From positions 463,783 through 527,782 of the forward strand of contig JAKBEU010000001.1 in assembly GCA_021833625.1 (NCBI GenBank): DNA of 64,000 bases. Reading direction: 5' to 3'. Of the stretch, positions 1 through 12,500 are shown one piece after another. A program made the position numbers and the translations under genes. Source of the stretch: a bacterium. Lineage in GTDB: Bacteria; Patescibacteriota; Microgenomatia; UBA1406; GWC2-37-13. The first letter of the stretch is position 1. Each line of letters starts with the position of its first letter. Below the pieces are notes generated by a model that was not told the DNA's origin, ran no database searches, and saw only the letters and a program-made list of their open reading frames with translations.

Positions 1-185
1 CATCGGTAAAAACTGATAATAAAACATACCCTGATGTCGAGTTGAAAAAAGTAGGAAGCAACGGAGGAGATGATGTGTGGCAAGGGACATGGACAATCAA
101 CGACACCATATTGCACACTTATGTCATTAACGTAAGAGCAACAAGTGCAAGTGGTGTTAACAGCCTTAATCTTGTTACTAGATAA
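1..185 (+). CDS. C-terminal end of a probable surface protein (5' truncated by window)
   Basis: The reading frame is open from the window edge (first full codon at base 3) and ends with TAA at 183-185. The 61 visible residues are polar and beta-rich, ending in an alternating pattern with DTILHTYVINVRATSASGV, like the last strands of an Ig/PKD-type extracellular domain. The next gene starts 3 bases downstream on the same strand and encodes a secreted protein, so both probably belong to one surface-protein operon. Family cannot be named from this fragment. Confidence 0.6.
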   Translation, partial: SVKTDNKTYPDVELKKVGSNGGDDVWQGTWTINDTILHTYVINVRATSASGVNSLNLVTR

Positions 186-188
186 TTT

Positions 189-986
189 ATGCGCACCTTT
201 TTGTGTCTTAAACAATACTCAATCACAGTATTGTTCTCACTTCTCCTTCTTTCTTCTCCTCTTTTTATAAAGACAGTGAGCGCCGTTACCAACTGTCCTG
301 TCACCGGTTCCAGTTTAACCATAGCAAGCGGGACCGACTGTCAGTTTACAATGACAACCGATGGAATCGACGGATCCGTAATCGTAAATGCAGGTGGAAT
401 ATTGCGTATCGCATATAGCGTTCCCAACCAAGTACTTTATTTTTCATCTCTCAAACCGGCAGGAACAATTATGATAGGAACGGGAGGAAGCATGAAGTTC
501 ATGGCAAACTATGTGGGATGGATGCTTGACGCCGACAGCGACGGTTATCCGGCAACAACCGAAAAAAGATTCCAAACCACGGCTCCCGCAGCAGGATGGA
601 GAAGACTGAGCGTAATAACCTATCCCACAACTGCCGAAACCTGTGACAATATAGCAACCCGAAACCCGGGACAGACAGGAATCTTTCATACGACAATTGC
701 CGCTGACGGAAGCTGGGACTTTAATTGTGACGGAGTTGTCACTCAACAATACACCACCGCTTCTTATCTCTCACAGCAATATGTCTGTAATACGACGGGG
801 TGTGCAGCACATTATTACACGATAAAAAACGGATGGACCACTTCAACGGCAATCCCCGCTTGCGGAGTGACCGACACATACAAAACAACAGTGGGACAAA
901 GTGCGACAACGTGCGCGGTTCTTGACACCACCGCAACATGTGCAAACACGGTGACAAGCGGCTCACTAATCCAAGGATGCTACTAG
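189..986 (+). CDS. Secreted protein of unknown function with a calcium-loop-like motif
   Basis: 265 residues. A hydrophobic signal peptide (about residues 10-32, ending near VSA) is followed by a beta-rich region. Around residues 116-124 there is an Asp-rich loop DADSDGYPA resembling the calcium-binding loops of thrombospondin type 3 or dockerin-like repeats; a second NCDGV-type loop follows later. The C-terminal third has several Cys, suggesting disulfides outside the cell. It starts 3 bases after the preceding surface gene, so it is likely cotranscribed. Its stop overlaps the stop of the convergent ligase-like gene by 3 bases. Function is not recognised; surface attachment is only an inference. 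Confidence 0.65.
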   Translation: MRTFLCLKQYSITVLFSLLLLSSPLFIKTVSAVTNCPVTGSSLTIASGTDCQFTMTTDGIDGSVIVNAGGILRIAYSVPNQVLYFSSLKPAGTIMIGTGGSMKFMANYVGWMLDADSDGYPATTEKRFQTTAPAAGWRRLSVITYPTTAETCDNIATRNPGQTGIFHTTIAADGSWDFNCDGVVTQQYTTASYLSQQYVCNTTGCAAHYYTIKNGWTTSTAIPACGVTDTYKTTVGQSATTCAVLDTTATCANTVTSGSLIQGCY

Positions 987-2689
987 TTGTAGGTACTTCT
1001 TAATTCTTCATATACCATTTCTTGATTTTCGTTGTGGGAGCCGAATTTCTCATTCTCTTTTATCATCTGTGCATACTCTCCTATTATCCCTTTTACGTAA
1101 GACTGAGCCTTCCCTTCACCCTCTACTCTTTTTTTTAGTTCGTATAACTTTGCCATTCTTGTTAAAACATTTCCCCCGCTATACCTTCCCCACACAAAGC
1201 TTTCTTCATAATAGTGAATAGCCTTTTTTTCATTACTTTTCCCTCCCATACTCGCATAGACGTCCCCTATATACTCCAGACTTGTCGGGTCTACACCGAA
1301 AAAGCTATTATATTGGTTAAGATAGTATTCAATATTCTTTTCATTATGTATATAGAAACGCTCCTTCCCTATTATTATCTGCATATTTCTGCTGTCAAAC
1401 GGATACAGTGCATGTGCTATCTCTCTTTCATCAAATTGAATAAAAAGAGTGTGAAGAAACAGAATTTGGATAAACACAATTGCACACGCTGAGGAAAGAA
1501 AAAGCATGCCTTTTCTTATCACAAAACTATCATTCTCAGACTGTAACAACAATCCAAGTACTATAAAGAACAACAGTCGGATTTGTAGATATGCATAAGT
1601 GGAAAACCCCATGAAACTGATAAACAGTACCACAAAAAGAAGATAAAAGACGTTCCTTTTTTTTGATGTGATAAGTATATATAAAAAAAGACACAGCAAC
1701 GAAAGCGCTGACAGGACTCCTTGTTCCGCCATAAGGTCAATAATGAGATTAAAACTCGTATTTGCCCACAGAAAAATATGGTTCGTAAACCGAAAAGAGA
1801 TATATTCAAACGTTCCAGGACCTATTCCGGTAAAGGGCGACAGTAAAAATCCCCTCATTCCCTCTGTCCAAAAAGGAATACGAGAGAGCATGAAAGGGCG
1901 CGGAGATATGGTTTTTTGGAACATATTTTGTACGTACGTAAAAAGAGCGTTTTCATTTGTTGTCGCAAACGTGAAGAATAATGCGACTGTCAGAAGAACA
2001 TTAAAGACAAGTGAAATAGTCAACCCTAATGGGATTTTTTTAAGAAGTTGTCTCTTCAAGAATAGAAACACGAAAAGTGAAATGACGAGAGTAATGTAGG
2101 CGGTGCGGGAAAATGAAAGTAAAAAAAGAGGAACAAAAACACAAAGAGCATACTTTCCCCACTCTCTTTTTTCTATCAGGAAAAAACAGGAAGAAATAAT
2201 AATTCCGAACGTGAGATAATCACCGATTGTCTTGTGGGGATAGTACGGATTAAAAAGCAGATTAAGCCGATATTCGCTGATAAAACCCTGTCCTGCAGGA
2301 ATAAGAAGGAGACAAAGAGAGACGATTATGAAAACAAATGACGTGAATATGACCGCTTTTGGAAGATGCTTTTTTATCTCTTCCGAATGGGCATGCACAT
2401 ATATCGCAAGGAGGAATAAACTGATGTCCCGGAAAAACAGTTCAAGGGACACCCCTCTATCGCGCGAATAAAAAATCGAAATCAGCATTGAAGCCAAATA
2501 TATTCCCGATAAAACCGCAAATATTTTCGGAATCTTATACTCCTGTTTTTTGTCCAAAAAGAAAAGGAGGAAAGGAACGCAATAAAGAATGAAGGTAAGA
2601 AAACGCAGATCAAGGACAAAATGAACTCCTTCCATTATTGAAACAAAAAGAAAGAAGAGAAAGAAGATAGCGAGGTGTATTTTTCTCAT
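983..2689 (-). CDS. O-antigen ligase/polymerase family membrane protein (Wzy/WaaL/PglL-like)
   Basis: 568 residues from the chosen ATG at 2689. There are about ten hydrophobic segments followed by a soluble tail. The large loop after the central TM block carries the family-typical stretch GIGPGTFEYISFRF (Wzy_C/O-antigen ligase, PF04932). The last 130 residues are helical and TPR-like (YYEESFVWGRYSGG region). Members transfer or polymerise lipid-linked glycans; some (PglL/TfpO) glycosylate pilins. I prefer Met at 2689 (MRKIHLAIFF) over the upstream ATG at 2764, because the longer start would run through the divergent promoter and into the pilin gene. The neighbour across that promoter is a pilin-like gene, which makes pilin or surface glycan transfer a reasonable hypothesis. 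Confidence 0.75.
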   Translation of the reverse strand: MRKIHLAIFFLFFLFVSIMEGVHFVLDLRFLTFILYCVPFLLFFLDKKQEYKIPKIFAVLSGIYLASMLISIFYSRDRGVSLELFFRDISLFLLAIYVHAHSEEIKKHLPKAVIFTSFVFIIVSLCLLLIPAGQGFISEYRLNLLFNPYYPHKTIGDYLTFGIIISSCFFLIEKREWGKYALCVFVPLFLLSFSRTAYITLVISLFVFLFLKRQLLKKIPLGLTISLVFNVLLTVALFFTFATTNENALFTYVQNMFQKTISPRPFMLSRIPFWTEGMRGFLLSPFTGIGPGTFEYISFRFTNHIFLWANTSFNLIIDLMAEQGVLSALSLLCLFLYILITSKKRNVFYLLFVVLFISFMGFSTYAYLQIRLLFFIVLGLLLQSENDSFVIRKGMLFLSSACAIVFIQILFLHTLFIQFDEREIAHALYPFDSRNMQIIIGKERFYIHNEKNIEYYLNQYNSFFGVDPTSLEYIGDVYASMGGKSNEKKAIHYYEESFVWGRYSGGNVLTRMAKLYELKKRVEGEGKAQSYVKGIIGEYAQMIKENEKFGSHNENQEMVYEELRSTYN

Positions 2690-2718
2690 AGGGACAAAAT
2701 TTTCGGGCACATATTTTA

Positions 2719-2727
2719 TGGTATCAT
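2719..2727 (+). promoter_or_regulatory. Extended -10 promoter, leaderless start of pilin-like gene
   Basis: TG-G-TATCAT (hexamer 2722-2727) ends 6 bases before the ATG at 2734. Transcription starting about 7 bases after the hexamer would place +1 on the start codon. Confidence 0.5.
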
Positions 2728-2733
2728 ATTTAC

Positions 2734-3435
2734 ATGGCAGGAAAGAAACGAAGAGGGGTAACACTTGTCGAGATACTTATCGTCGTTATTCTTCTGGTTA
2801 TTCTGGCAATCGGAGCACTCATTCTTCTTAATCCGGGAAAGCAGATAGCAAAAGCAACCGATATACGGAAAAAAACCGATTTGGAGGTGTTCAAAAAGGC
2901 ACTGGAGGATTTTTATAACGACAAAGGATGTTATCCCACCCTTTCACAGGTGTGTTATACCGGAGGAAATCAGATTGCCAATTTTACCAGCGGAGTCAAG
3001 TGTTATATCTGTGGAGACGTTTCCACCTCCCCCAGCCTTTCGCCCTATATGCAAAAACTTATCTGCGATCCGGACTATCCTCATAAACACTATATGTATG
3101 CGGTCGACAACCCACAAAATACCATCAATCCTTCTTGTCCAAAAACGTATAAAGTATATTCCGATCTTGATCAGTCCGGCGACCCCGACAGTATTACACT
3201 TGGATGTGGAGATGGAGGGTGCGGATTTGCTCCCGATTATGGATATGATTATGGTGTGTCAAGTCCCGACACCGACCTGAAAACCACGCCGTTTTTTTTC
3301 TGTCTAACCCGGTCTGATACATGCGACAACTGTAACACATTTGTGGAATGCAGAACAGAGCCTTCCTGCACGACAATTTATGCAACGCAAGATCTTTGCT
3401 GCAAAATCCTTCCTAAGCCAAAAGGATGCTTCTAA
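2734..3435 (+). CDS. Type IV pilin-like / pseudopilin (PulG-like)
   Basis: 233 residues. The N-terminus shows a classic class III (prepilin) signal: basic KKRRG, cleavage expected after Gly8, then VTLVEILIVVILLVILAIGA with Glu at mature position +5. A long helix (residues 9-65) leads to a globular domain that is unusually rich in Cys and Gly/Asp, with a Cys-dense C-terminus (CDNCNTFVEC, CCKILPKPKGC). The product should be processed by prepilin peptidase and assembled into a pilus or pseudopilus. The giant LamG gene starts 82 bp downstream on the same strand. No prepilin peptidase or pilus ATPase gene is in this window. Confidence 0.8.
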   Translation: MAGKKRRGVTLVEILIVVILLVILAIGALILLNPGKQIAKATDIRKKTDLEVFKKALEDFYNDKGCYPTLSQVCYTGGNQIANFTSGVKCYICGDVSTSPSLSPYMQKLICDPDYPHKHYMYAVDNPQNTINPSCPKTYKVYSDLDQSGDPDSITLGCGDGGCGFAPDYGYDYGVSSPDTDLKTTPFFFCLTRSDTCDNCNTFVECRTEPSCTTIYATQDLCCKILPKPKGCF

Positions 3436-3517
3436 AAACGCCTATTCCCTACCCCAAACCCCCTCAGTATTTGTTACACTTAAAATAGGTTTGTTTATTT
3501 CACTATTTTTGTGCCAG

Positions 3518-6500
3518 ATGAGAACTGTTTTGCATTATAAAAAAAGGCGGCAAGTACACAAAAAAAAATCTTTTTTTGGTATCCCTTTTTTTGTATATTT
3601 GGCAGTGGGAGTCATCCTCATTCTTGGCTTTATTTTTATCCGTCCCCAAAAAAACAAACTTGCGTTTCACCGACAACTGTTCGGGCCTTGGCAATACACC
3701 GGAGAAATACCGGGAGTCATGAAAACCTCCCTTGGCAACGACAAAAATCAAGTGATGGTGAAAGTTGAACGCGGTGACTCTTCGCTGCAGTTTAACGTCC
3801 CTCTTTCAAATACGAGTGAAACGAATAAAAATCAAACCATCATATTTTCAGAAAAGACAAAGACAATTGATACTTCCTACAAACTAACAAATGAAGGAAT
3901 TAAAGAAGAAATCACGCTCTATAAAATCCCTCAGGAGAATGTCTTTAAAAATACAATTACGACTAATAATCTCATCGCAAAAATCAGTTCGGAAGGTGTT
4001 CCTGTTTTTTTTGATACAAAAGGAGTGTACCAATTTCATTTTTCACGTCCGTTTGTGAGAGATGCGGCAGGAAATATTAGTTATGCGGTCTCTTATACCA
4101 TCGGACAGACGCCCGATCCGTTTCATAACACAAACGGAAAAGAGTCAACAAAACAGCTCCTTTCGGCAACAAAAGAAGTGTCTCAGGACCAGAACTATAC
4201 CATTTCCGTCACGGTTGACTCTGCCTGGCTCCATGATCCAAAGCGCAAACTCCCCATTGTCATAGACCCGACGGTCGTGCATGATACCAGTAGTGAGTTT
4301 GCAAGCGGAAACCTGAATAGAGTGTCCGATACCGGCTCAGAGACATCTCCAAAGCTTGAAGGCTACTACCAAGAGCTCTCTTCGGATGTCAATACTGTTG
4401 CCCTGTGGCATATGAATGAAGGGAGCGGAGATATTCAAGATTCATCCGGAAATGCAAATGTCGGAAGTCCAACCGGTACGACAGTTGTTACAGGACCTCT
4501 TGGAAACGCAAGAGGGTTTAATGGAACTAGTAGCGACTACATTACTGTCAACCCCACCGCAGTTACATCGGGCAGCTATACGGTTGAATTGTGGGTACAG
4601 CCAAATTCCTACACAGGAGGAGTAAGTGGTAATCCTGAAATAATAAGCACTCGAACTGGTTCAGATTTTAGTTTTGACATGCAGCTCACCTCATCTTCAA
4701 TTCATCAGGACATTGGAAATGGAAGCAGTTGGATCACTACCTCGGCAGACGTAAGTACGATAATTCCTCTCAATTCCTGGTCACACATCGCTACGGTAGT
4801 CACCAACATAGGATGGGCAACCTACGTAAATGGAACTCTTGCAGGAAGCGGAAAATATTATTCGAGCTCTTTTCCACTACTGTCTGATTCAACGCATAAA
4901 ATCATGTTTGGAACGGTTAACGGCACAACGAACTTTTTGAACGGTTCTATTGACGAAGTCCGGATCAGCAACGTTGCCCGCTCGTCTGAAGAAATCCAAA
5001 TGGATGCCTCCCGGCGTCCTTACTCTACCTACACCTCTCCTGTTATTGATCTTGTAAAACCGGTTGTCTCATGGAACAATTTTTCCTGGACAAGTCTCGG
5101 CGAAGGCACGGGAAACGGCGAAGTTGCAACTTCATCGGCAACCGCAAACATGGTCACTCAATGGAATTTTAATGAAACGTCCGGAACAACAGCAGTATCC
5201 GGCGGTACCTGTGGCACTACATGCAATGGAACCCTCACAGGCTTTGCAAGTACGGGATCTCAAGACAGCGCCGTTGGTACGGGGTGGACCGCTGCAAACC
5301 GTAGGTGGGGTGCCGGAGCCCTTATGTTTGATGGGGCAGGCGAATATGTAAGCGCTCCTGACAATGCAAGTCTCAGTCTTCCTGGAGATATTACTGTAAC
5401 CTCATGGATATTTATGCCGGCAGCACAAATATCAGGCGCCGCCATAGTAACCAAAGGCAACGGCGGGGGCGGTGAATCGTGGAATATGGATGTGGTCAGC
5501 GGAAACAGCATTCGATTTATGAGAAGATACAACAGCGGTGCTGCATTTACCAGCGCAACAGCTCCAAACGTCAGCTATGGTCAATGGCATTACGTTGCAG
5601 GAGTTACTACCAGTGGACAGACGGATATTTATATCGACGGAAAGAAGACGGCCGGAAATACTACCGCTACCCCGTTTGACGTAAACACACATGTTGTTTC
5701 TATAGGTTCTCGACAGTCGGGAAGTACAACGTATGACATGAATTTTAACGGCGTCATAGATTCTACGGCCGTTTTTTCACGCGCGCTTACTGCATCCGAA
5801 ATTTTAAGTAACTACAATGCTTCCAAAATTGAATTCCAAACCCGAGTCGGTACAAGTGCTAATCCAAATGACGGCACCTGGGAAGCGTGGAAACCTTCCG
5901 CAACAGAACAGGTGATCGATTCTATGGACACTTCCTCGGATAAGTGGGCTATCGACAATAGTCAGAATTATCCATCGGCACTGGCAAAAACAGGAATTGT
6001 TAATGTGGGAACCGGAGGAGACGGAGCCTGTACTGTTTCGTCTGGAACAACAAACCTCAATACGGGAAGCTGTAGCGGACGGGGAACGGCAGATGCAGTC
6101 AATTTTTCCTCTACCGTGCTTACTTCAATCGGAACAACCTCAATTACACTTTCTACGTCCCCCACGGGACTGACTGCGGGAGACGAGGTCCTCATTATTA
6201 ATCTGCAAGGAACCATGGCCGACTACGATAATGTCGGGCAATACGAGACACATACCATTTCCTCCATCAGTACAAACACGTTGAACTTTACTGATAGTCC
6301 CATACAAAACACGTTTGATGGGACGACACAAAAAATAATGGTACAAAGAATACCGAATTACACGAACGTAACTGTTTCTGCCGGGGCAATCCTCACGGCT
6401 TCTGCGTGGAATAGTGCAAAAGGAGGAACCCTTTTCTTCAGGGCAAACGGAACGGTAACGAATGGAGGAACTATCTCAATGAACGGTTCCGGATTTGTCG

Positions 6501-9500
6501 GCGGGAGTCCGGGAGGAAATTCTATTGGGACGGATAACTGTTTACTTGATGGAACAAGTGCAAATGGACGGGCTGGAGAGTCCTTTGGAGGAGCAACCAC
6601 AACGCCATCTTGTACGGGTGCAACCAGAAGAAGCAATCTGGGAGGGGGGAGCGGTGGAGCCGGATATGCCACATGGTATACACCCTACTCAGTGGAAGGA
6701 GGCTCTGGTGGAAGTTACGGAACTCTGGGTACTGCCGGAACCGGGGATAGTGCAACAGGTACTCCGGGAACCGTATATGGAAACAACAATAATATATTTC
6801 TTGGCTCTGGAGGAGGAAGCGCCGGAGGATGGACGGGAGGAACTGCCCATGTGGGAGGATTGGGAGGCACCGGCGGAGGGATTATCTCCATTTCATCTAA
6901 TACCCTCACGAATAACGGCTCAATTACTGCAAACGGTAACCGGGGCCTTAACAGTAACGCCGATGTAGGAGGAAATGGAGCCGCGGGGGGTGGAGGATCG
7001 GGAGGAACAATAGTTCTCAATGCAAATACCCTTACCGTTGGATCAGGAAAAGTTATTGCTTTGGGAGGAATTACATCTCAACAGTCGGTACAATGCGGAG
7101 GAACCTCTCCACGATGCGGAGGGCATGGTGGAACGGGACGGATCGCGCTTTCTTACTCCAGCGCGATTTCCGGAGTTACCTCCCCTACTGCCATCATACA
7201 AAAATTGCAGCCGCAGGTAAAACAGGAGGGCACAGGCGCCGTACAAGTTTCCACCGGTCGAATTGATACTGATTCAAGTACCGTTGGCCTTTGGCATCTA
7301 GATGAGACCTCAGGAACTGGAGCATATTTAAGAAATAGTAGTTCATCAGACGCCTCTATTTTCTTATATACCGGTGCCGATCAGACATTTACCGTCCCCT
7401 CAGATGTCACCTCAATAAATATCAAAATGTGGGGGGGTGGAGGCGGAGGAGGAAATCCGGGAGGATGGACATACGGATATCCCGGTGGAGGGGGTGGATA
7501 CACAATGGGGACACTTGCCGTCACTCCGGGACAGGTATTGACCGTTATGGTGGGCGCAGGAGGAACTAATGGAAGCATTGTCGACACGGTCGCAAGCTAT
7601 GGAGGAGGAGGACCTGCTTGTGCAAGTAACACCGATTGTCGTTACGGCGGTCAAGGAGGAGGAAGATCTGCCATACGTTATAGCAGTACCGATCTCATTA
7701 CCGCTGGTGGAGGCGGAGGAGGCGGAGCCACTTATTTAACAGACAGTAATAATTCTGGAGGAGGCGCAGGAGGAGCAACCGGAGCAACGGGAAGCTCTGC
7801 AACCAATGCCGCTTCCGGTGGAGGGGGTGGAAGTCAAACCGCGGGAGGAATTGCAGGTACTGGAAGCGCATCAGGAGCAACTGCCGGAACACAATATGCC
7901 GGAGGTTATGCTACCGCGGGTTCATATGGAGGAGGAGGTGGAGGTGGTTGGTACGGAGGTGGAGGCGGAGCCTACAACGTCGATACTATCTCTCATATGG
8001 GTGGAGGCGGAGGAGGCTCGAGTTATGTGGGAGGTACGGGAGTAAGCAGTGCCTATACACTTGTGGCAAGCGGAACAATACAAGGAAATAGTTCTGATCC
8101 TGTCAATAACGGTGCCGGAGCAGGCGGTGCCACTTCTACAAATGGCGCGAACGGAAAAGTTGTTATCTCTTACAACAGTTTTGTTGCAGCTAATAATGGA
8201 ACACCTACCGGAACGACGGTTGTTGATGGTATTTCGGGCAAAGCAAGAAGTTTTAATGGAACCACCGATTATATTGACTTAGGAAATCCAAACTCACTTC
8301 AAACAACTGGGAATCAAACAATAGAAATGTGGCTGAAACCCGCTGCCCTTGACGCACGAAGGAATCCCTACAGTAAATCATACGGCGGTGAAGGTACTAT
8401 TACACTCGAAATCAACGGTACCCTTAGCTACTTCTATGGAACGAATGGAAACGATGGATTGCCGTATCAAGGTTTTAACACGGGTGTCCCCATTCCCGCT
8501 GGTCAATGGTCACACATTGCAATCGTCCGTAATTTAACGACGATGGAATTGCAGTGGTATATTAACGGTGTTTTGGTAAACCGAGTAGATGCAACATATA
8601 GTTATGCCGCAACAAGCACACAACATGCATATATTGGAAAAGGATACGTCAGTCCGTTTTTGGGAAGTATTGATGAAGTAAGAATCAGCAGCAGTGCCCG
8701 GACTCCTGATGAAATCGCACAGAGCTATCAGATGGGACGCGATCACAGAATTTCAAAAACAATTACACTAACCGACCTTTCCGCATCCAACAAAGTCCCC
8801 TTCTCTATTGCTTCAGACCGACTTGGCACCTTTTCTCAGGTTACTATTGGTAAATCCGCATTTACTAATTATGAATCGGACCCAAATACCGTAAGATTAT
8901 GGCATCTGGATGAAGATCAAAATCCCATGCCCGCCTACTTCGATTATGACAGCTTTGAAGGAGGTCCTGGCAGTTCAGATGATTGGCAACTCCGCAACAC
9001 CGTTGATCCTGACATCACCAGTACTACTGCATACACCGGAACAAAATCTTTACATATGTCTGCCGGATGGGGAAGAAATTTTGAAGGCACTTCAGGAGAA
9101 CCTTCAACCGGTCCCTACGATACAGCCACATATCCATATATGTGTATGGCATATAAAATTCCATCAACCACCCTGAATAACATGCTCATCTTGGTAGATG
9201 GAGCGTGGCACTCAGTGACTATGACTCAAGGAGAAACCCCAACTTCATACTCTAAAGTAGCCTCATGGAACCCTCTTATTGCGAATAACGCGTGGCATTA
9301 TAAATGTATCAATTTAAATACTCAGCTGAATGCCTCGTTAGGCGGTACAACTCATAGCATTTCAGCAGTCATCTGGCACGACGGCGGTGGAATGGGGGTC
9401 ATTGCCGGAGAATTTTGGATTGATGATTTTCTCATAGCCGCACAAACGTACTATCCTACACTCAACTATCCTAAAGACTCCAGCGGAAATACTCCTGATT

Positions 9501-12500
9501 CTCAACAGGCACCAATTGTTGCAACCGGCGGCACTATTTCCCACGTAAATGGGTACACTATACATTCTTTTACAGCTACAGGAACCTTTCAGGTCACAAG
9601 CGGGAACGGTATTGTTGATGCTCTTGTTGTCGCTGGTGGTGGAGGAGGAGCAAATACAGGATCTGGAGGTGGAGGTGGTGGGTTTGTTCAGGGACACGTT
9701 CCCATCACAACAGGATCTTACACAATTACTGTTGGAGCTGGAGGAAGCGGAGGCCTTACCACCGCTGCTCCTGGCGTTAAGGGAGGCAACTCCGTATTTT
9801 CTACCGTCACGGCAGAAGGAGGAGGAAACGGTGTTTCTCATGGAGGCAACATTGGTGGAAGCGGTGGAAGCGGAGGTGGAGGTTCAATCAGTACCTCTGG
9901 AACTGCTGCAGCAGGAGGAACCGGTTCACAAGGAAGTGCGGGTGGTGCCGGATACGTTGAAGCATCTTGGATTGGAAACAGCGGTGGTGGAGGAGGAGCA
10001 GCAACCGTAGGTGCGGCCGGCGGTAACACGGCCGGGACCGGAAACGGAGGAACAGGACTACAGAACTCTTTTACGGGTACTTCTACTTATTATGCTGGTG
10101 GAGGAGGAGCAGGTGAAGTAAGTGGAAGTTTCGTCGGAGCCGGTGGTACTGGAGGCGGAGGAGGAGCGACAGTTGATGCTGCAGGCACCTCAGGAACCGC
10201 CAATACCGGAGGTGGAGGTGGTGGAGGCTCATACAATGCTGGCGTCTATACCAATGGAGGAAACGGGGGTTCGGGTATTGTAATAATCCGCTATCCGGAC
10301 CAGGCCCCCACCATTCATGCGACGTCCATTGGCACAACATCAGTCCCCGGGATAATGGGCAAAGCCCGATCATTTAATGGGGCGGGCGACTATATCAATG
10401 CCGGATCTGGCGTTAATCTTGTCGGCACATCTTTTACTCTTTCCGCCTGGGCAAAGGTAGGGGCAACAAGCGTAATTAATCCCATTCTAAGTCAAGGACT
10501 ATCTTCGACCACTAATAATTTGCTCCAAATGGGATTTAGGGCTACAAACGTGTTTTATTGCGGATTCTATGCAAACGACACGGACACCACTATAACTTAT
10601 ACCGATACCAATTGGCACTTATGGACGTGTACTTACGACGTTTCAACAAATGCAAGAAAAATATATCGGGATGGTATTTTGCAAGCCTCAGGTACTGCCG
10701 CTGCAGGCTATACAGGAACAGGAGATTTTTTTATAGGAAACTATTACAACACTTACTACTTCAATGGTTCAATTGACGAGGTGCGAGTCGATAAAGTAGT
10801 ACGCTCGCAAGATGAAATTCGCCAGACATATGAAATAGGAGCAAGAACACAAAGTATTACCATAGATTTTAAGGCAAAACTCAACTCCAGCAATCTTATC
10901 AGCGGTTCCTCGGACTACAGCTTTGCAATAGATGAGAGACCCTATGGTTCCTCCCTCGCGGCAAGTCATATTTTCCCGGGAGAAAAAATCATCGTCAAAG
11001 AGAACATTGATGGGGCCGATTATATGGCTCAGGGACTTGTTACTAGTGTTGACAATATGGGCGGTGGAGTTTCCGTTCTTTCATGGGACGCCGGGTCCAG
11101 TTTCCCAACCGGAGGATATGACGTCAACGCAACGGTATTTAAGTGGCAAAAAGAATACTTTGATATAAACGACTCTCTTTCCACTCAGCGAAGTGCCATT
11201 ACCCGCCTTACCTACCGGATAGTCGACGGCTCTCAAGGGGCAAACGTGTGGCTTGACGATCTTCGCTCCTCTACCAATTATCTCAATAACGGTTCGACTA
11301 TCGCTTCTTCGGTCGGCAATCGTTACTTCCAATATCGTGCAATCCTTTCACAGGATGACATAACAGCTCCTTCTTCAGCACTCGCAACACTCACCCTTAA
11401 CTACGCAAACAGCGCCCCCCCCAACCTTCCTACCCTTGACACGCCAGCAGATGCAGCAACAGGTGTCGCTCTTCTTCCTGTTTTAAGAACCACGGCAACC
11501 GACCCGGATTCCGATGCCGTAAAATACAAAATAGCCCTTTGTGCGGACGCGGCAATGACGGTCAATTGTCAAACATTCGATCAAACTACTCCCGCAACAG
11601 GATGGTCAGCGTCCTCTTATGCGTCAGGTGTTCAGGGTGTTTACACGCTGCAGACTCCTCTTAATCCGAATACTACCTATTACTGGAAATCCCAGGCAAT
11701 TGATCCGTCAGGTTCCAACACATGGAGCGCAACACAGGTGACCCCATACTCATTTACGACAAACACTCCTGCCGGTACTCCAACGCTTGACTCCCCCATA
11801 AATACCGCAACGGGCGTCCCGGTTACCGCAGTACTCAAAACCACGGCAACGGACCCACAGGGCGACGCATTAAAGTACAAAATTAATGTTTGTACGGACT
11901 CAGGAATGTCAGTCGGCTGCCAGACATTTGATCAGACTCTTTCAACAATAGGATGGTCAGCGTCCTCTTATGCGTCAGGTGTTCAGGGTGTTTACACGCT
12001 GCAGACTGCCCTCAATCCCAATACTGTTTACTATTGGAAATCACTTGCGATTGATCCGTCAGGCTCCAACACATGGAGCGCAACACAGGTGACCCCATAC
12101 TCATTTACGACTAATAGGGTTGCAGCCACTCCAACGCTTGACTCCCCTTCAACTGCCTCAATAAATATTGCTACCTCAGGAGCCATCCTAAAAACCACAA
12201 CCACTGACCCGGAAAGCGATACTCTTCTTTATAAAATCAACCTCTGCTCTGATTCAGGAATGACTCTTAACTGTCAGATATTCGATCAAACAACATCAAC
12301 TGCGGGATGGTCAGCGTCCTCTTATGCGTCAGGTGTTCAGGGTGTTTACACGCTGCAGACTCCTCTTAATCCGAATACTACCTATTACTGGGAATCCCAG
12401 GCAATTGATCCGTCAGGCTCCAACACATGGAGCGCAACACAGGCAACAGCATATTCTTTTACGACAGTAAATTACGCCATGGCAACCGGATGTAAAGTAG

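Noticed and set aside
2690..2764. N-terminal extension of the first ligase-like gene
   Set aside because: The extra 25 codons lie across the divergent promoter and into the pilin gene; Met at 2689 starts directly before the first TM helix.
3341..3517. Upstream start for the giant protein
   Set aside because: It would overlap the pilin gene by 95 bp in another frame and add a segment unlike a signal sequence; ATG 3518 gives a basic N-terminus plus TM.
5260..10373. Many long antisense frames rich in Pro/Leu within the giant LamG gene
   Set aside because: They are complements of Gly/Ala/Thr-rich repeats, which seldom form stops. No start signals, and the sense gene is convincing.
11600..12361. 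CRISPR array
   Set aside because: The three identical 57-bp blocks are about 350 bp apart and in frame inside a protein repeat. No cas genes are present.
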